From positions 16,940 to 80,939 of the forward strand of contig JAJXWV010000024.1 of assembly GCA_021781455.1 (NCBI GenBank): a stretch of DNA of 64,000 nucleotides, read 5' to 3'. The first letter of the stretch is position 1. The number at the start of each line of letters is the position of its first letter. Positions 49,905 through 57,795 of the stretch are shown here, piece after piece. Below the pieces are notes generated by a model that saw only the letters and a program-made list of their open reading frames with translations, made no database searches and was not told the DNA's origin. A program made the position numbers and the translations under genes. Source of the stretch: Acidobacteriota bacterium (GTDB lineage: Bacteria; Acidobacteriota; Thermoanaerobaculia; Gp7-AA8).

Positions 49905-52136
49905 TCATTCCTCGTCCCTCTTCTTCATGGCCTGCAGGATCGCGGCGATGACGACTTCGCGGCGGCTGTCGGCGGTGCGCCAGGCGTCCTCGAGAAGATC
50001 GCGGTAGAGCTGCTTGTGCTTGACGAACACCTCCGAGACTTCGTCGAGGATGGCCGCGTTCTCGAGCGCCTTGAAAAGGAACGGGAACGAGGAACGATCG
50101 GCGATGTGATCGAGCGCCAGAACGGCCGACTGCTGGACGTACGTGTCGGAGTCTTCGAGGGCGTGATGCAGCGCCGGCAGCGCGTACTTGTCGCCGCGAT
50201 TGCCGAGCGCAGTGGCGGCCGCGGCGCGGATGCGCCAGTCCTCGTCTTCGAGCGAGGCCACGAGGCGGTCGAAGACGTCGCTGCCCGGCACCCGCGCCAG
50301 CCCGAGCATGGCCGCCCGGCGGATCTCCAGGTCCGACTCGTCGAGGCAGTGGAAGAGGACGTCCTTGACCTCCGCCGTTTCCGATTTGCCGAGAGCCTCG
50401 ATCACCGCGATGCGCACCGGCGGCAGGTCGTGCTCGAGATGGTGCATGAGCGGCTCGAGGCCGCGCGGCTGCCGGTATTCGCCGAGGGCCTGCGCGGCGG
50501 CGGTGCGGATCCAGATGTCGTTGTCCTCGAGTGAGCTGATCAGCGGAGCCAGCCCCTTCTCGGGCCGCAGGCGCACGATGGCGTTGATGGCGGCCAGGCG
50601 CACGGACGTCGACTCGTCGGCCAGCGAGAGCACGAGCTGGTCGGCAAAGCGCTCCTCGCCGAACTTGCCCATCAGCGAAACTGCTTTCTGGCGGATGGTG
50701 GGGTCGCTGTCCTTCGACGCCAGCAGCAGCTCGTCGTGATAGCCCTCGCCCTGGATGTTCACGAACACCGAGAGCGAGTTCAGCTTCACCGGGATCGACG
50801 GCGACTGCAGCAGCCGGCGGATCTTCAGCAGCACGTCCACCTTCGTCTCCGGAAAGCTCGCCACCAGTGCGGAGATGGAGTTGACCGCGGCCTGCTGGCA
50901 GGCCACGTCGTAGTCGTCGAGCTTCGCCAGGAGGTAGTCGATCGAGCCGGGATGCGGAATTTCGCCGAGGGTCTCCAGCCCCAGCCGCCGGATCATCGGG
51001 TTGTCGTGATCGAGAAACGCCAGGATGCTGGGAATGGCCTCGGGGCCGCCGATGACGTTGACCACGCGCAGCAGCAGCGCCACCACGTCGTCTTCTTCCG
51101 CGTTGCGCAGCGCCTCGAGAATCTTCAGAATCGCGGTCGGGCCGAAATCGATCAGCGCCTGCGCCGCGATCTCCGCATTCTCCGGCTGCTCGAGGTACGC
51201 GATGAGCACCGGCAGCGCGCGCTCGTCGCCTGACCAGCCGAGGAATTTCAGGATGAAGCTCCTCACATCGCGCTTGGGCGTGGAGTGGAGATGCTCGATC
51301 AGCGGCGCCACCTTGTCCGCCGGGAACGACTCGCGGAACTTGCGCTGGATGAGGTTCTGCTCCGACTGAGCGATCACGCGCGGCTTGTCCGCCTCGGCGA
51401 TCCGCACCAGCGCCCGCAACGCCGTCAGGTTCAGCTTCTCCTCTTCGGCGATGATCTTCAGCAGGAAGCTGATCGTACCGACGTCGGCGATCTTGCCGAT
51501 GGCCTCGAGAACCGGCTTGCGCAGCGATTTTTCGGCATAGAGCGGGAGGATCGCCGGCAATGCGGAACGGTCGCCGATGTCGCCCAGGGCCTCCACCACG
51601 TGGAACTTCAGCCAGAGGTCTTCGCGCTGGTTCAGCATGCGGATGAGCTGAGGCAGCGCCGCGGCATCGCGGTACTTGCCGAGCGACGAGACCACCGACG
51701 AGGCCACGTTGATGTCCTGCTCCTTCTCGAGCAGTTGCAGCAGGACCTGGAAGGCGTCGTCGCTGCGGAGATCGCCGAGGAGGTTGACGAACGAGAGGCG
51801 GACATCGACGTCCCATTCCTTGCTGACACGCTGCACGATCGGCGGAATGGCCGGCTCGCCGATGCGGATCAGGGCCTCGGTGGCGGAATTGCGTTTGCCG
51901 GCGTTCTCGGAATCGGCCAGGGCGTCGAGGAGCCCCTCCACGATGCCGGAGCGCGCGTCGCGCACGAACCCGTCCACGATCGTCTTCCGCACGCGCCAGT
52001 CCTTGTCGCCCAGCAGCTCGAACATCAGCGGCAGATCGTGGTCGCTCGCTGACTGCGCGACGAGGACGGCCGCCTTCTGCCGCGCGTCCGGGTCGGCGGA
52101 GCGGGCCTGTTCGATGAGTTGTGGATCAGCGGTCAT
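49905..52136 (-). CDS. Large HEAT-repeat solenoid protein in the chemosensory cluster
   Basis: 743 residues made almost entirely of HEAT/PBS-lyase-like repeats, about twenty of them, each ending with a pattern such as IRRAAMLGLARVPGSD or VRLAAINAIVRLRPEK. There is no signal peptide, membrane helix or catalytic motif, so it is a cytosolic protein-binding scaffold. It lies between the pseudo-receiver gene and cheR. A scaffold for the CheA/CheW/ATPase assembly is a reasonable inference; phycobilisome-lyase-type activity is not supported. Confidence 0.85.
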   Translation of the reverse strand: MTADPQLIEQARSADPDARQKAAVLVAQSASDHDLPLMFELLGDKDWRVRKTIVDGFVRDARSGIVEGLLDALADSENAGKRNSATEALIRIGEPAIPPIVQRVSKEWDVDVRLSFVNLLGDLRSDDAFQVLLQLLEKEQDINVASSVVSSLGKYRDAAALPQLIRMLNQREDLWLKFHVVEALGDIGDRSALPAILPLYAEKSLRKPVLEAIGKIADVGTISFLLKIIAEEEKLNLTALRALVRIAEADKPRVIAQSEQNLIQRKFRESFPADKVAPLIEHLHSTPKRDVRSFILKFLGWSGDERALPVLIAYLEQPENAEIAAQALIDFGPTAILKILEALRNAEEDDVVALLLRVVNVIGGPEAIPSILAFLDHDNPMIRRLGLETLGEIPHPGSIDYLLAKLDDYDVACQQAAVNSISALVASFPETKVDVLLKIRRLLQSPSIPVKLNSLSVFVNIQGEGYHDELLLASKDSDPTIRQKAVSLMGKFGEERFADQLVLSLADESTSVRLAAINAIVRLRPEKGLAPLISSLEDNDIWIRTAAAQALGEYRQPRGLEPLMHHLEHDLPPVRIAVIEALGKSETAEVKDVLFHCLDESDLEIRRAAMLGLARVPGSDVFDRLVASLEDEDWRIRAAAATALGNRGDKYALPALHHALEDSDTYVQQSAVLALDHIADRSSFPFLFKALENAAILDEVSEVFVKHKQLYRDLLEDAWRTADSRREVVIAAILQAMKKRDEE

Positions 52137-52147
52137 GGTTTACCCCA

Positions 52148-52236
52148 GCGCGTAGCGGATAGCGGGTGGCGTGTAGCGAGTAGGAGAACCATCGTCCTAC
52201 CCGCTACCCGCTACCCGCTACCCGCTCTTCTTCGGG
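52148..52236. repeat. Word-hairpin, 7-nt word GTAGCGG
   Basis: The left arm is GTAGCGG/ATAGCGG/GTGGCGT/GTAGCGA; the right arm is CCTACCC and GCTACCC three times, then GCTC. It lies between the pseudo-receiver and HEAT genes. Confidence 0.88.
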
Positions 52237-52290
52237 TTCAATTCTCGATTTCCACCTGTCAATATCCGTCAGTCCGGCGCTAAACACCCG

Positions 52291-53133
52291 TCAAGCTCGC
52301 TTGAGCCGCTCCAGCTCTTCCCGCTTCATCTGCACGAACTGTTCGAGAGTCTCGGCGAAGATCTCGCTGTCCCGGCGGACGCGGATCGAAACGCGCGACT
52401 CGAAGTACTGCCTGCCTTCGTCGATCTCGTCGCGGAGGATGTCGAAGAAAGTGCCGTCGCGGATCCCGCGCTCCACCTTGGCGGCGTTGTAGATGACGAT
52501 ATCGGAGAGGATGAGCCGGGCCAGGCGGCGGGCCTCGTCGAACTCGACCGGCTCGACGGGCCCTTCGACGGTCCCGCCGATCTCCGGAAAGAGCTTCCGG
52601 ATGATCTGGCTGAACTCCAGCTCCGGAATCTGCTCCTCGATGTACTCGTCGGCGCCGTAGAGGTTCGTGGGATTGGCGCGGAAGCGATTGGCGCGGAACA
52701 GGGCGCCGATGAGGATTACCCGCGTCTCCTTGAGCAGCGGATCGGCCTTGATCTCCTCGGTCACTTCCACGCCCAGCTTGCCCTTGAGATAGACGTTGAC
52801 GATGGCCAGCTCGGCTCGATTGCTGCGGACGAAGTGCGCGATCGGCTCGCCGGTCTCGAAAAAGGTCACGTCGAAACCGAGACGTTTGAGGTGCTCGCCG
52901 AGAAAGTTGCGGAACGGGCGGGGCTCGTCGGCGACGGCGGCGGTGCGGCGCCTGGGGATCGAGCCGCGGCGGTCGACCGTCGGAAACTGGACTGCGTGCT
53001 GTTCATGCCTCTGCGGCGGCTTCAGGACCATCTGATGGCCGCACGAGGGGCAGAGCACACGCACCGGTGCGACCAGCGGCGTCTGCACCGCCGCGCGGAA
53101 ACGCGAAAAACAGTTCTTACAGGTGATTTCCAT
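52291..53133 (-). CDS. Zinc-ribbon protein with degenerate receiver domain
   Basis: 280 residues. A zinc ribbon is formed by C5-x2-C8 and C28-x2-C31 (MJ0042-like). Residues about 65-185 look like a receiver (AVADEPRPFRNFLGEHLKRL at the acidic pocket), but the phospho-acceptor position reads VNVYLKG, with Asn in place of Asp, so phosphorylation is not expected. The last 85 residues are a charged helical domain I do not recognise. It lies between cheW and the HEAT protein gene. It may bind the kinase complex in a fixed, phosphorylation-independent way. Confidence 0.75.
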   Translation of the reverse strand: MEITCKNCFSRFRAAVQTPLVAPVRVLCPSCGHQMVLKPPQRHEQHAVQFPTVDRRGSIPRRRTAAVADEPRPFRNFLGEHLKRLGFDVTFFETGEPIAHFVRSNRAELAIVNVYLKGKLGVEVTEEIKADPLLKETRVILIGALFRANRFRANPTNLYGADEYIEEQIPELEFSQIIRKLFPEIGGTVEGPVEPVEFDEARRLARLILSDIVIYNAAKVERGIRDGTFFDILRDEIDEGRQYFESRVSIRVRRDSEIFAETLEQFVQMKREELERLKRA

Positions 53134-53151
53134 AGGATCGGAGGCGGACCA

Positions 53152-54006
53152 TCAGCGTCCCGCAGCGAGCGCTTCGCGCGACCCGGCGGGCTGGCTCTCT
53201 CTGCCGCCGAGCAGCTTGGCGAAATCGAGCAGGATCGTCAACGACTGGCCGTGCCGGAACACGCCACGGATCGATTCATCCTGCTCACTGGTGTGGACGA
53301 CGGGATGAGGGTCGACGTCGGCGGCGGCGATCTTGACCACACGGAAGACGCGGTCGACTTCGAACCCCACCGTCTCCCCCTCGTGCTCGACGACGATGAT
53401 GCGGCTTTCCGGCGTCGACTCGCTGGGAGCGTGCTTCAGCCGGCGGCGCACGTCGATGAGCGTCACGATCGTGCCGCGCAGCGAAATGATCCCGACGATC
53501 GACTGCGCCGCATTGGGCACGCGGGTGGCCGCGCGCGGCGGCACGATCTCCACGATGCGCTCGATGTCGATCGCGTAATTCTCGCCGGCGATGGCAAAGG
53601 TCAGGACCTCCAGCCGCTCGTCGGCGACCGTCGACTCCGTCGCCACGCGCCCGTGGCTGTCCGCGGCTTCGCGGCGCTTGCCCGCCTGCTCTTTGAAGCG
53701 GTCGAGTTTCGTGGATTTCGCCGGGGTGTCGGGGGTCGGGGGTCGGGGGTCCACTCGGGGGTCGGGTGTCGGGGGTTGAGTGTCGGGACCGGGCTTGGCC
53801 TCTGCAGGCGCCGCCTCTGAAGGAGCGGACGTTTTCTTCGAGCCGCGGCGCTTTGATGCGTCAGATTTCGGTGCCTCGACGGGAAGTTGTATCGAAACGC
53901 CCTTCGTCTCGACACCCGGTTCTCCTGACACCTGAGACCCGACACCCGAGACCTGCGTTTCGAGCCGTTCCTTCGCTTTCTTCCTGATCTTGACCAGATC
54001 AACCAT
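53152..54006 (-). CDS. cheW: CheW-type coupling protein with long repeat-derived linker
   Basis: 284 residues, about twice the length of a plain CheW. The CheW domain is at about 140-275 (EVLTFAIAGENYAIDIERIV, ISLRGTIVTLIDVRRRL, VGFEVDRVFRVV). The first 25 residues are basic and helical; the rest of the N-terminal half is a Pro/Ser/Lys-rich linker that contains both arms of a 7-nt word-hairpin (encoding SGVGSQVSG and TPDPRVDPRPPTPDTP). It couples CheA to a sensor. Its start overlaps the ATPase stop by eight bases. Confidence 0.88.
   Translation of the reverse strand: MVDLVKIRKKAKERLETQVSGVGSQVSGEPGVETKGVSIQLPVEAPKSDASKRRGSKKTSAPSEAAPAEAKPGPDTQPPTPDPRVDPRPPTPDTPAKSTKLDRFKEQAGKRREAADSHGRVATESTVADERLEVLTFAIAGENYAIDIERIVEIVPPRAATRVPNAAQSIVGIISLRGTIVTLIDVRRRLKHAPSESTPESRIIVVEHEGETVGFEVDRVFRVVKIAAADVDPHPVVHTSEQDESIRGVFRHGQSLTILLDFAKLLGGRESQPAGSREALAAGR
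53725..53963. repeat. Split word-hairpin (7-nt GTCGGGG) inside cheW
   Basis: Arm 1 (53725-53790) has tandem TCGGGGG/TCGGGTG words; arm 2 (53923-53962) has ACACCTGAG, ACCCGACACC and CGAGACC words complementary to it. About 130 bases of other linker-coding sequence separate the arms. Both arms are in frame. Confidence 0.75.
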
Positions 54007-54811
54007 GCGCGTGCTCCATGCGATGCTCGCGCGCGGCGGCGGCAATGCGCGGCGGCTCGATGCTGGCGGCGTCTTCCCCGAAGGCATCGAGCAGAGCCGT
54101 CGTGGCCAGCGTGTTGATGAGCCGCGGAATGCCGCCGCTGACCGTGTGAATCTCGGTCATGGCCGCGCGGCTGAACGGATTCCGCCCGCCGCCGGCGACG
54201 CGGATCCGATGATCGATATAGGCGATGGTCTCTTCCAGCGAGAGCGGCCCGAGGAAGTAACGGAGGCCGATGCGCTGGCGCAGGGGCGCGTAGACGGAGC
54301 GGTCCAGCCGTTCGTCGAGCTCCGGCTGGCCGATGAGAATGACCGAGAGGAGGTTCTGGTCGTCGAGCTGGAAATTCGTCAGCAGGCGGATCTCGTCGAA
54401 CGTGGCCTTGGTGGGGATGAGTTGGGCCTCGTCGATCATGAGCACAGGCTCGCGGTGCTCCTCGTAGAGCTCGAACAGCCTGGTGTGAATCTGGTCGAGG
54501 AGGTCGTTGCGGAAGCGCGCCGGCTGGATGCCCAGCCCCGACGCCACGGAGCGCAGAAGCTGCGTGGGCGAGAGGCGCGGGTTGATCAGCAGAACCACCG
54601 GATGGGAGTCGCCGAGGCGGTCGATCAGGGCGCGGGAGAGGGTAGTCTTGCCCGAGCCGATGTCGCCGACGAGAAGCGCCAGCTCCTTTTCCTCGACCGC
54701 GTACTCGAGTCTGGCCAGCGCCTCGCGATGCTGCGTGCTCTCGTACAGGAACGCCGGATCGGGCGTCTTGCCGAAAGGTTTGGAGGCGAAGCCGAAGAAT
54801 TCTTCAAACAT
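53999..54811 (-). CDS. ExeA/MshM-like AAA ATPase in the chemosensory cluster
   Basis: 270 residues. FFGFASKPFGKTPDPAFLY at the start is typical of ExeA-family ATPases; Walker A is GDIGSGKTTLS, Walker B LMIDEAQLI, and GQPELDERL follows. Members act in secretion and pilus systems (ExeA, MshM) and in transposition (TnsC-like relatives); here the peptidoglycan-binding tail of ExeA is absent. It lies between cheA and cheW and overlaps cheW by eight bases, so it is part of the signalling unit and may move or assemble it. No transposase is nearby, which argues against a transposition role. Confidence 0.85.
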   Translation of the reverse strand: MFEEFFGFASKPFGKTPDPAFLYESTQHREALARLEYAVEEKELALLVGDIGSGKTTLSRALIDRLGDSHPVVLLINPRLSPTQLLRSVASGLGIQPARFRNDLLDQIHTRLFELYEEHREPVLMIDEAQLIPTKATFDEIRLLTNFQLDDQNLLSVILIGQPELDERLDRSVYAPLRQRIGLRYFLGPLSLEETIAYIDHRIRVAGGGRNPFSRAAMTEIHTVSGGIPRLINTLATTALLDAFGEDAASIEPPRIAAAAREHRMEHAHG

Positions 54812-54827
54812 GGCGGTTGGCTCCGAG

Positions 54828-54913
54828 GACGGGTTGCGAGGTTGCGAGGTTGCGCGGTTGCGCGGTGTTCATGCCACCGCGGAACCGCGGAACCGCGTAA
54901 CCGCGTAACCAGG
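54828..54913. repeat. Word-hairpin, 8-nt word GGTTGCGM
   Basis: The left arm is GGTTGCGA twice and GGTTGCGC twice; the right arm is ACCGCGGA twice and ACCGCGTA twice, then ACCAGG. It lies between cheA and the ATPase gene. Confidence 0.92.
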
Positions 54914-56953
54914 TCATGCCTGCACCACCGCCCCCGCCCGATACTCCCTCGCTCGTCCTCCGAAGTTGTCGATCAGCGATCCGGCGTCGAGCACCAGGAT
55001 GATCTCGCTCTCGCCCAGCTCGGTGGCCCCGGCGATGCCGGGCGTCGACTTCAGCCGCTCGCCGATGGACTTGATCACGATCTCCTGCTGGCGCACCAGG
55101 GCGTCGACGAGGAGGCCCACCGTCTTCTCGCCCGATCGCGTCACCACCACGAACCACTTGGCGTCCGGCCCGCGATCGTGGCCGTCGCTGAGCTTGAAGG
55201 CATCGGAGAGCCGCAGCAGCGGGATGGTCGACTCGCGGAGAGTGAAGACCTCGCGGCGCTCCACCGTGCGGATGTCGCGCGTGTAGATCCGCAGAGACTC
55301 TTCGACCGACGTGAGGGGGATGGCGAACTTCTCGCCCGCCGCGCGGACGATCAGCGCCTGGATGATGGCCAGCGTGATCGGCAGCATGATCCGGAAGGTC
55401 GTTCCCTCTCCCGGCTTGGAGAGCACGTCGATGGTGCCCTTCATCTCCTGGAGATTGCGCTTGACGACGTCGAGGCCGACGCCGCGACCGGAGATCTCGC
55501 TCACGGCTGCAGCGGTGGAGAAGCCCGGCGTGAAGATCAGCTCGACGATGCGGTGCTCGTCGATCGCTTCGCGGTCGGTGATCAGGCCGCGCTTCACGGC
55601 CACGGCCCGGACGTTCTCAGGATCGATGCCACGGCCGTCGTCGGTGATGTCCAGAACCACGGAGTTCCCCTGCTGGTAGGCGTCCAGCGTCACGCGGCCC
55701 ACCGGCGACTTGCCCGCCGCACGGCGCGCTTCCGGCGACTCGATGCCGTGGTCGATGGCATTGCGGATGATGTGCATCAGCGGGTCCGCCAGCAGCTCGA
55801 CCATCATCTTGTCGAGCTCCGTGTCCTCGCCGCGCAGGATCAGCTCCATTTCCTTGTTCAGCTCGCGGGCGATCTTGCGCACCGTCCGCGACAGCTTCGA
55901 GTAGATCTGCCCGACCGGCACCATGCGCGTCTCGATCACCGACTTCTGCAGCTCGTTGAGCCGGCGGTCGAGGTTGCGCGAGATCTTGGTCAGCTCGTGC
56001 GAGAGCATCCGCACCTGCTGCACTTCCGGCGAGTGGGTCAGCGTCTCCAGCTGCGTGCGCTCGATGATCAGCTCGCCCACGATGTTCATCACGTGGTCGA
56101 GCTTTCCGATGTCCACGCGCACCGTCTGCGACAGCGACCGGATCGAGAGGTCCTCGTCGGCCGGGGCCTCGGGGATGGCCAGGCCGCCCTCTTCGACCGT
56201 GCGCGCCGGCGCCGTGGGCTTCCGCAGTGAGCTCACCTTCGCGTCGGGCGCGATCGCCGCCACCGCCGCTTCGTTGAGCAGCGAGCCGTACAGCAGGCGG
56301 AAAGCGATGCCGCTTCCGCCAATGCCGTCGAGCGCCGGCAGGGTGGAGATCACCTCGCCGGCGTCGCTCAGCGACGCCGTGAGCACCCGCAGGCGCTCGT
56401 CGAAGTCGGCCAGGTCGAAGGTCACTTCCACAGCCAGGATGTGCTTGCCGGAACGGACGTTCTCGATCAGCCGGTGCTCCTCGTACTCGGTGAGCGACTT
56501 GCGCGTCTGCTCGTCGAGGGTGAGCTCGGCAAACGGGTCCTGATGCTTCTGCTCGGGCTGATTGGTCACCGCCTGGTGGATCCGGCTGGTCAGGTTCGTG
56601 ATGTCGATCAGAGCCTGAAGCGAGGGATCGTTGATGGCCATCACCAGCCGGTTGAGGGTGTCCACGGCGTCGTAAAGGAGGTCCGTCAGCTCCTTCGTGA
56701 TGGCGATACGACCCATCCGAAGCTTGTCCAGCATGTCCTCGAGGTTGTGCGAAAGCTCGGAGATCTCGCCGAAGCCCAGCATGCCGGCCAGTCCCTTGAG
56801 CGAGTGCACGCCGCGGAAGATCTTGTTGACCAGCTCCGGACGGACGTTCGCACCCTGCGCTTCGAACTCGACGAGATCGCGCGAAAGGGCATCGAGGAGC
56901 TCCTCCGCCTCGCTGGTGAACTCCTCCCGGGCACGGGTGTCTTCGCGGCTCAT
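54914..56953 (-). CDS. cheA: Chemotaxis histidine kinase CheA
   Basis: 679 residues with the CheA domain order: Hpt (1-105, phospho-acceptor H50 in GVHSLKGLAGM), a second domain (about 140-250, RLIENVRSGKHILAVEVTFD) in the response-regulator-binding position, dimerisation helices (about 275-345), the ATPase (about 350-520: MHIIRNAIDHGIESPEA, LDITDDGRGID, GRGVGLDVVKRNLQEM, GEGTTFRIMLP) and a CheW-like domain (525-670). All kinase boxes look intact. It lies downstream of a cheY gene and upstream of the ATPase and cheW. The cluster has no receptor gene, so the input is unknown. Confidence 0.96.
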   Translation of the reverse strand: MSREDTRAREEFTSEAEELLDALSRDLVEFEAQGANVRPELVNKIFRGVHSLKGLAGMLGFGEISELSHNLEDMLDKLRMGRIAITKELTDLLYDAVDTLNRLVMAINDPSLQALIDITNLTSRIHQAVTNQPEQKHQDPFAELTLDEQTRKSLTEYEEHRLIENVRSGKHILAVEVTFDLADFDERLRVLTASLSDAGEVISTLPALDGIGGSGIAFRLLYGSLLNEAAVAAIAPDAKVSSLRKPTAPARTVEEGGLAIPEAPADEDLSIRSLSQTVRVDIGKLDHVMNIVGELIIERTQLETLTHSPEVQQVRMLSHELTKISRNLDRRLNELQKSVIETRMVPVGQIYSKLSRTVRKIARELNKEMELILRGEDTELDKMMVELLADPLMHIIRNAIDHGIESPEARRAAGKSPVGRVTLDAYQQGNSVVLDITDDGRGIDPENVRAVAVKRGLITDREAIDEHRIVELIFTPGFSTAAAVSEISGRGVGLDVVKRNLQEMKGTIDVLSKPGEGTTFRIMLPITLAIIQALIVRAAGEKFAIPLTSVEESLRIYTRDIRTVERREVFTLRESTIPLLRLSDAFKLSDGHDRGPDAKWFVVVTRSGEKTVGLLVDALVRQQEIVIKSIGERLKSTPGIAGATELGESEIILVLDAGSLIDNFGGRAREYRAGAVVQA

Positions 56954-57081
56954 TGGACCTCGGGGAATGGTAGCAGTTTCTCAGTTCATGCCGAGCGAAG
57001 CGAGGCATCAACGGAGCGGCGTAGACATGTCTGCAGGACAGCAGACCACGCGTGGATTTGCCGCGGCTCGCCGCGCCAGCT

Positions 57082-57330
57082 CCGCAGATCCCTCGCTTCG
57101 CTTGAAAGAAACCTCCAGTGTTTATGCGGGCTCTGGCGTTCGTCGCCCTTCTCCCCGCCGCAGCGGGGAGAAGGTGCCGAAGGCGGATGAGGGGTCTCCT
57201 CTTGAACGAGAACGAGACCCCTCACCCCGGCCCTCTCCCCGCTGCGGCGGGGAGAGGGGGAACGAACGATCGAACGTTCACTTTTCCCGGTGTCGCGCCT
57301 TCGCGATTCGAGTGCTCGGGAGAAATTGAG
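57082..57330. repeat. Composite P1/P6 element (long form)
   Basis: ATCCCTCGCTTCGCTTGAAAG, AACCTCCAGTGTTTATGCGG, CTCTGGCGTTCGTCGCCC, P1 hairpin CTTCTCCCCGCCGCAGCGGG, GAGACCCCTCACCCCGGCC, P1 hairpin CTCTCCCCGCTGCGGCGGGG, GATCGAACG, GATTCGAGTGCTCGGGAGAA. It is the best-preserved of the three long copies. It fills the gap between cheA and cheY, and 56954-57081 shows no gene. Confidence 0.9.
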
Positions 57331-57333
57331 AGG

Positions 57334-57711
57334 TCACGCGACTTTCAACAGGCGCCGCAGCTTCTCGATCAGCTGGCCCGCCTCGAACGGCTTGACCAGG
57401 TACTCCTCGGCGCCCAGTGCCTCGGCGCGCTTCCGGTCCTCGTCGCTCGATTCCGTGGAGATGACCATGATGGGGATGGCCTTGTAGACCGGGTGGTTCT
57501 TCAGAAAGCTCACCAGCTCCAGCCCGTTGATGTCCGGCATGTTGATGTCGGTGAGGATGGCGTCGAAGTGGTGATGGGGAAGGGTCTTCAGCGCCTCGAA
57601 ACCGCTGGAGGCCTCGACGATGTCGAGATCGTACGACTCGGTGCCTCCCTCGATGATGGTCGTCAGGTAGGCGCGCATCGAGGAGGAATCTTCGACGACG
57701 AGGATCTTCAT
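57334..57711 (-). CDS. CheY-like single-domain response regulator
   Basis: 125 residues: VVEDSSSMRAYL (E7, D8), phospho-acceptor D55 in LTDINMPD, VISTESS and K107 in LVKPF are present. It precedes cheA in the cluster, separated by a long P1/P6 element. With the second receiver at 45955 it gives CheA two possible phosphate acceptors; their outputs are not known. Confidence 0.92.
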   Translation of the reverse strand: MKILVVEDSSSMRAYLTTIIEGGTESYDLDIVEASSGFEALKTLPHHHFDAILTDINMPDINGLELVSFLKNHPVYKAIPIMVISTESSDEDRKRAEALGAEEYLVKPFEAGQLIEKLRRLLKVA

Positions 57712-57730
57712 GGCATTCTCACCGGGGACT

Positions 57731-57795
57731 GAGGGATGAAGGATGAGGGATGACCGGGAGACAAAGATGTGATGTTCATCCTTCAGCCTTCATCC
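57731..57795. repeat. Word-hairpin, 7-nt word GATGARG
   Basis: The left arm is GATGAAG/GATGAGG/GATGACC; the right arm is TTCATCC/TTCAGCC/TTCATCC. It lies between the PATAN and cheY genes. Confidence 0.88.

Noticed and set aside
49777..51816. Open frame of 679 codons overlapping the HEAT protein gene
   Set aside because: The HEAT repeats are regular in the other frame; this one is an Arg/Gly-rich shadow.
53999..54811. TnsC-like transposition ATPase marking a Tn7-type element
   Set aside because: The ATPase sits between cheA and cheW with overlapping genes, and there is no transposase, TnsB/TniA or end repeat nearby.
53990..56230. Plus-strand frame opposite cheA and the ATPase gene
   Set aside because: cheA and the ATPase have all family motifs on the minus strand, so this is antisense shadow.
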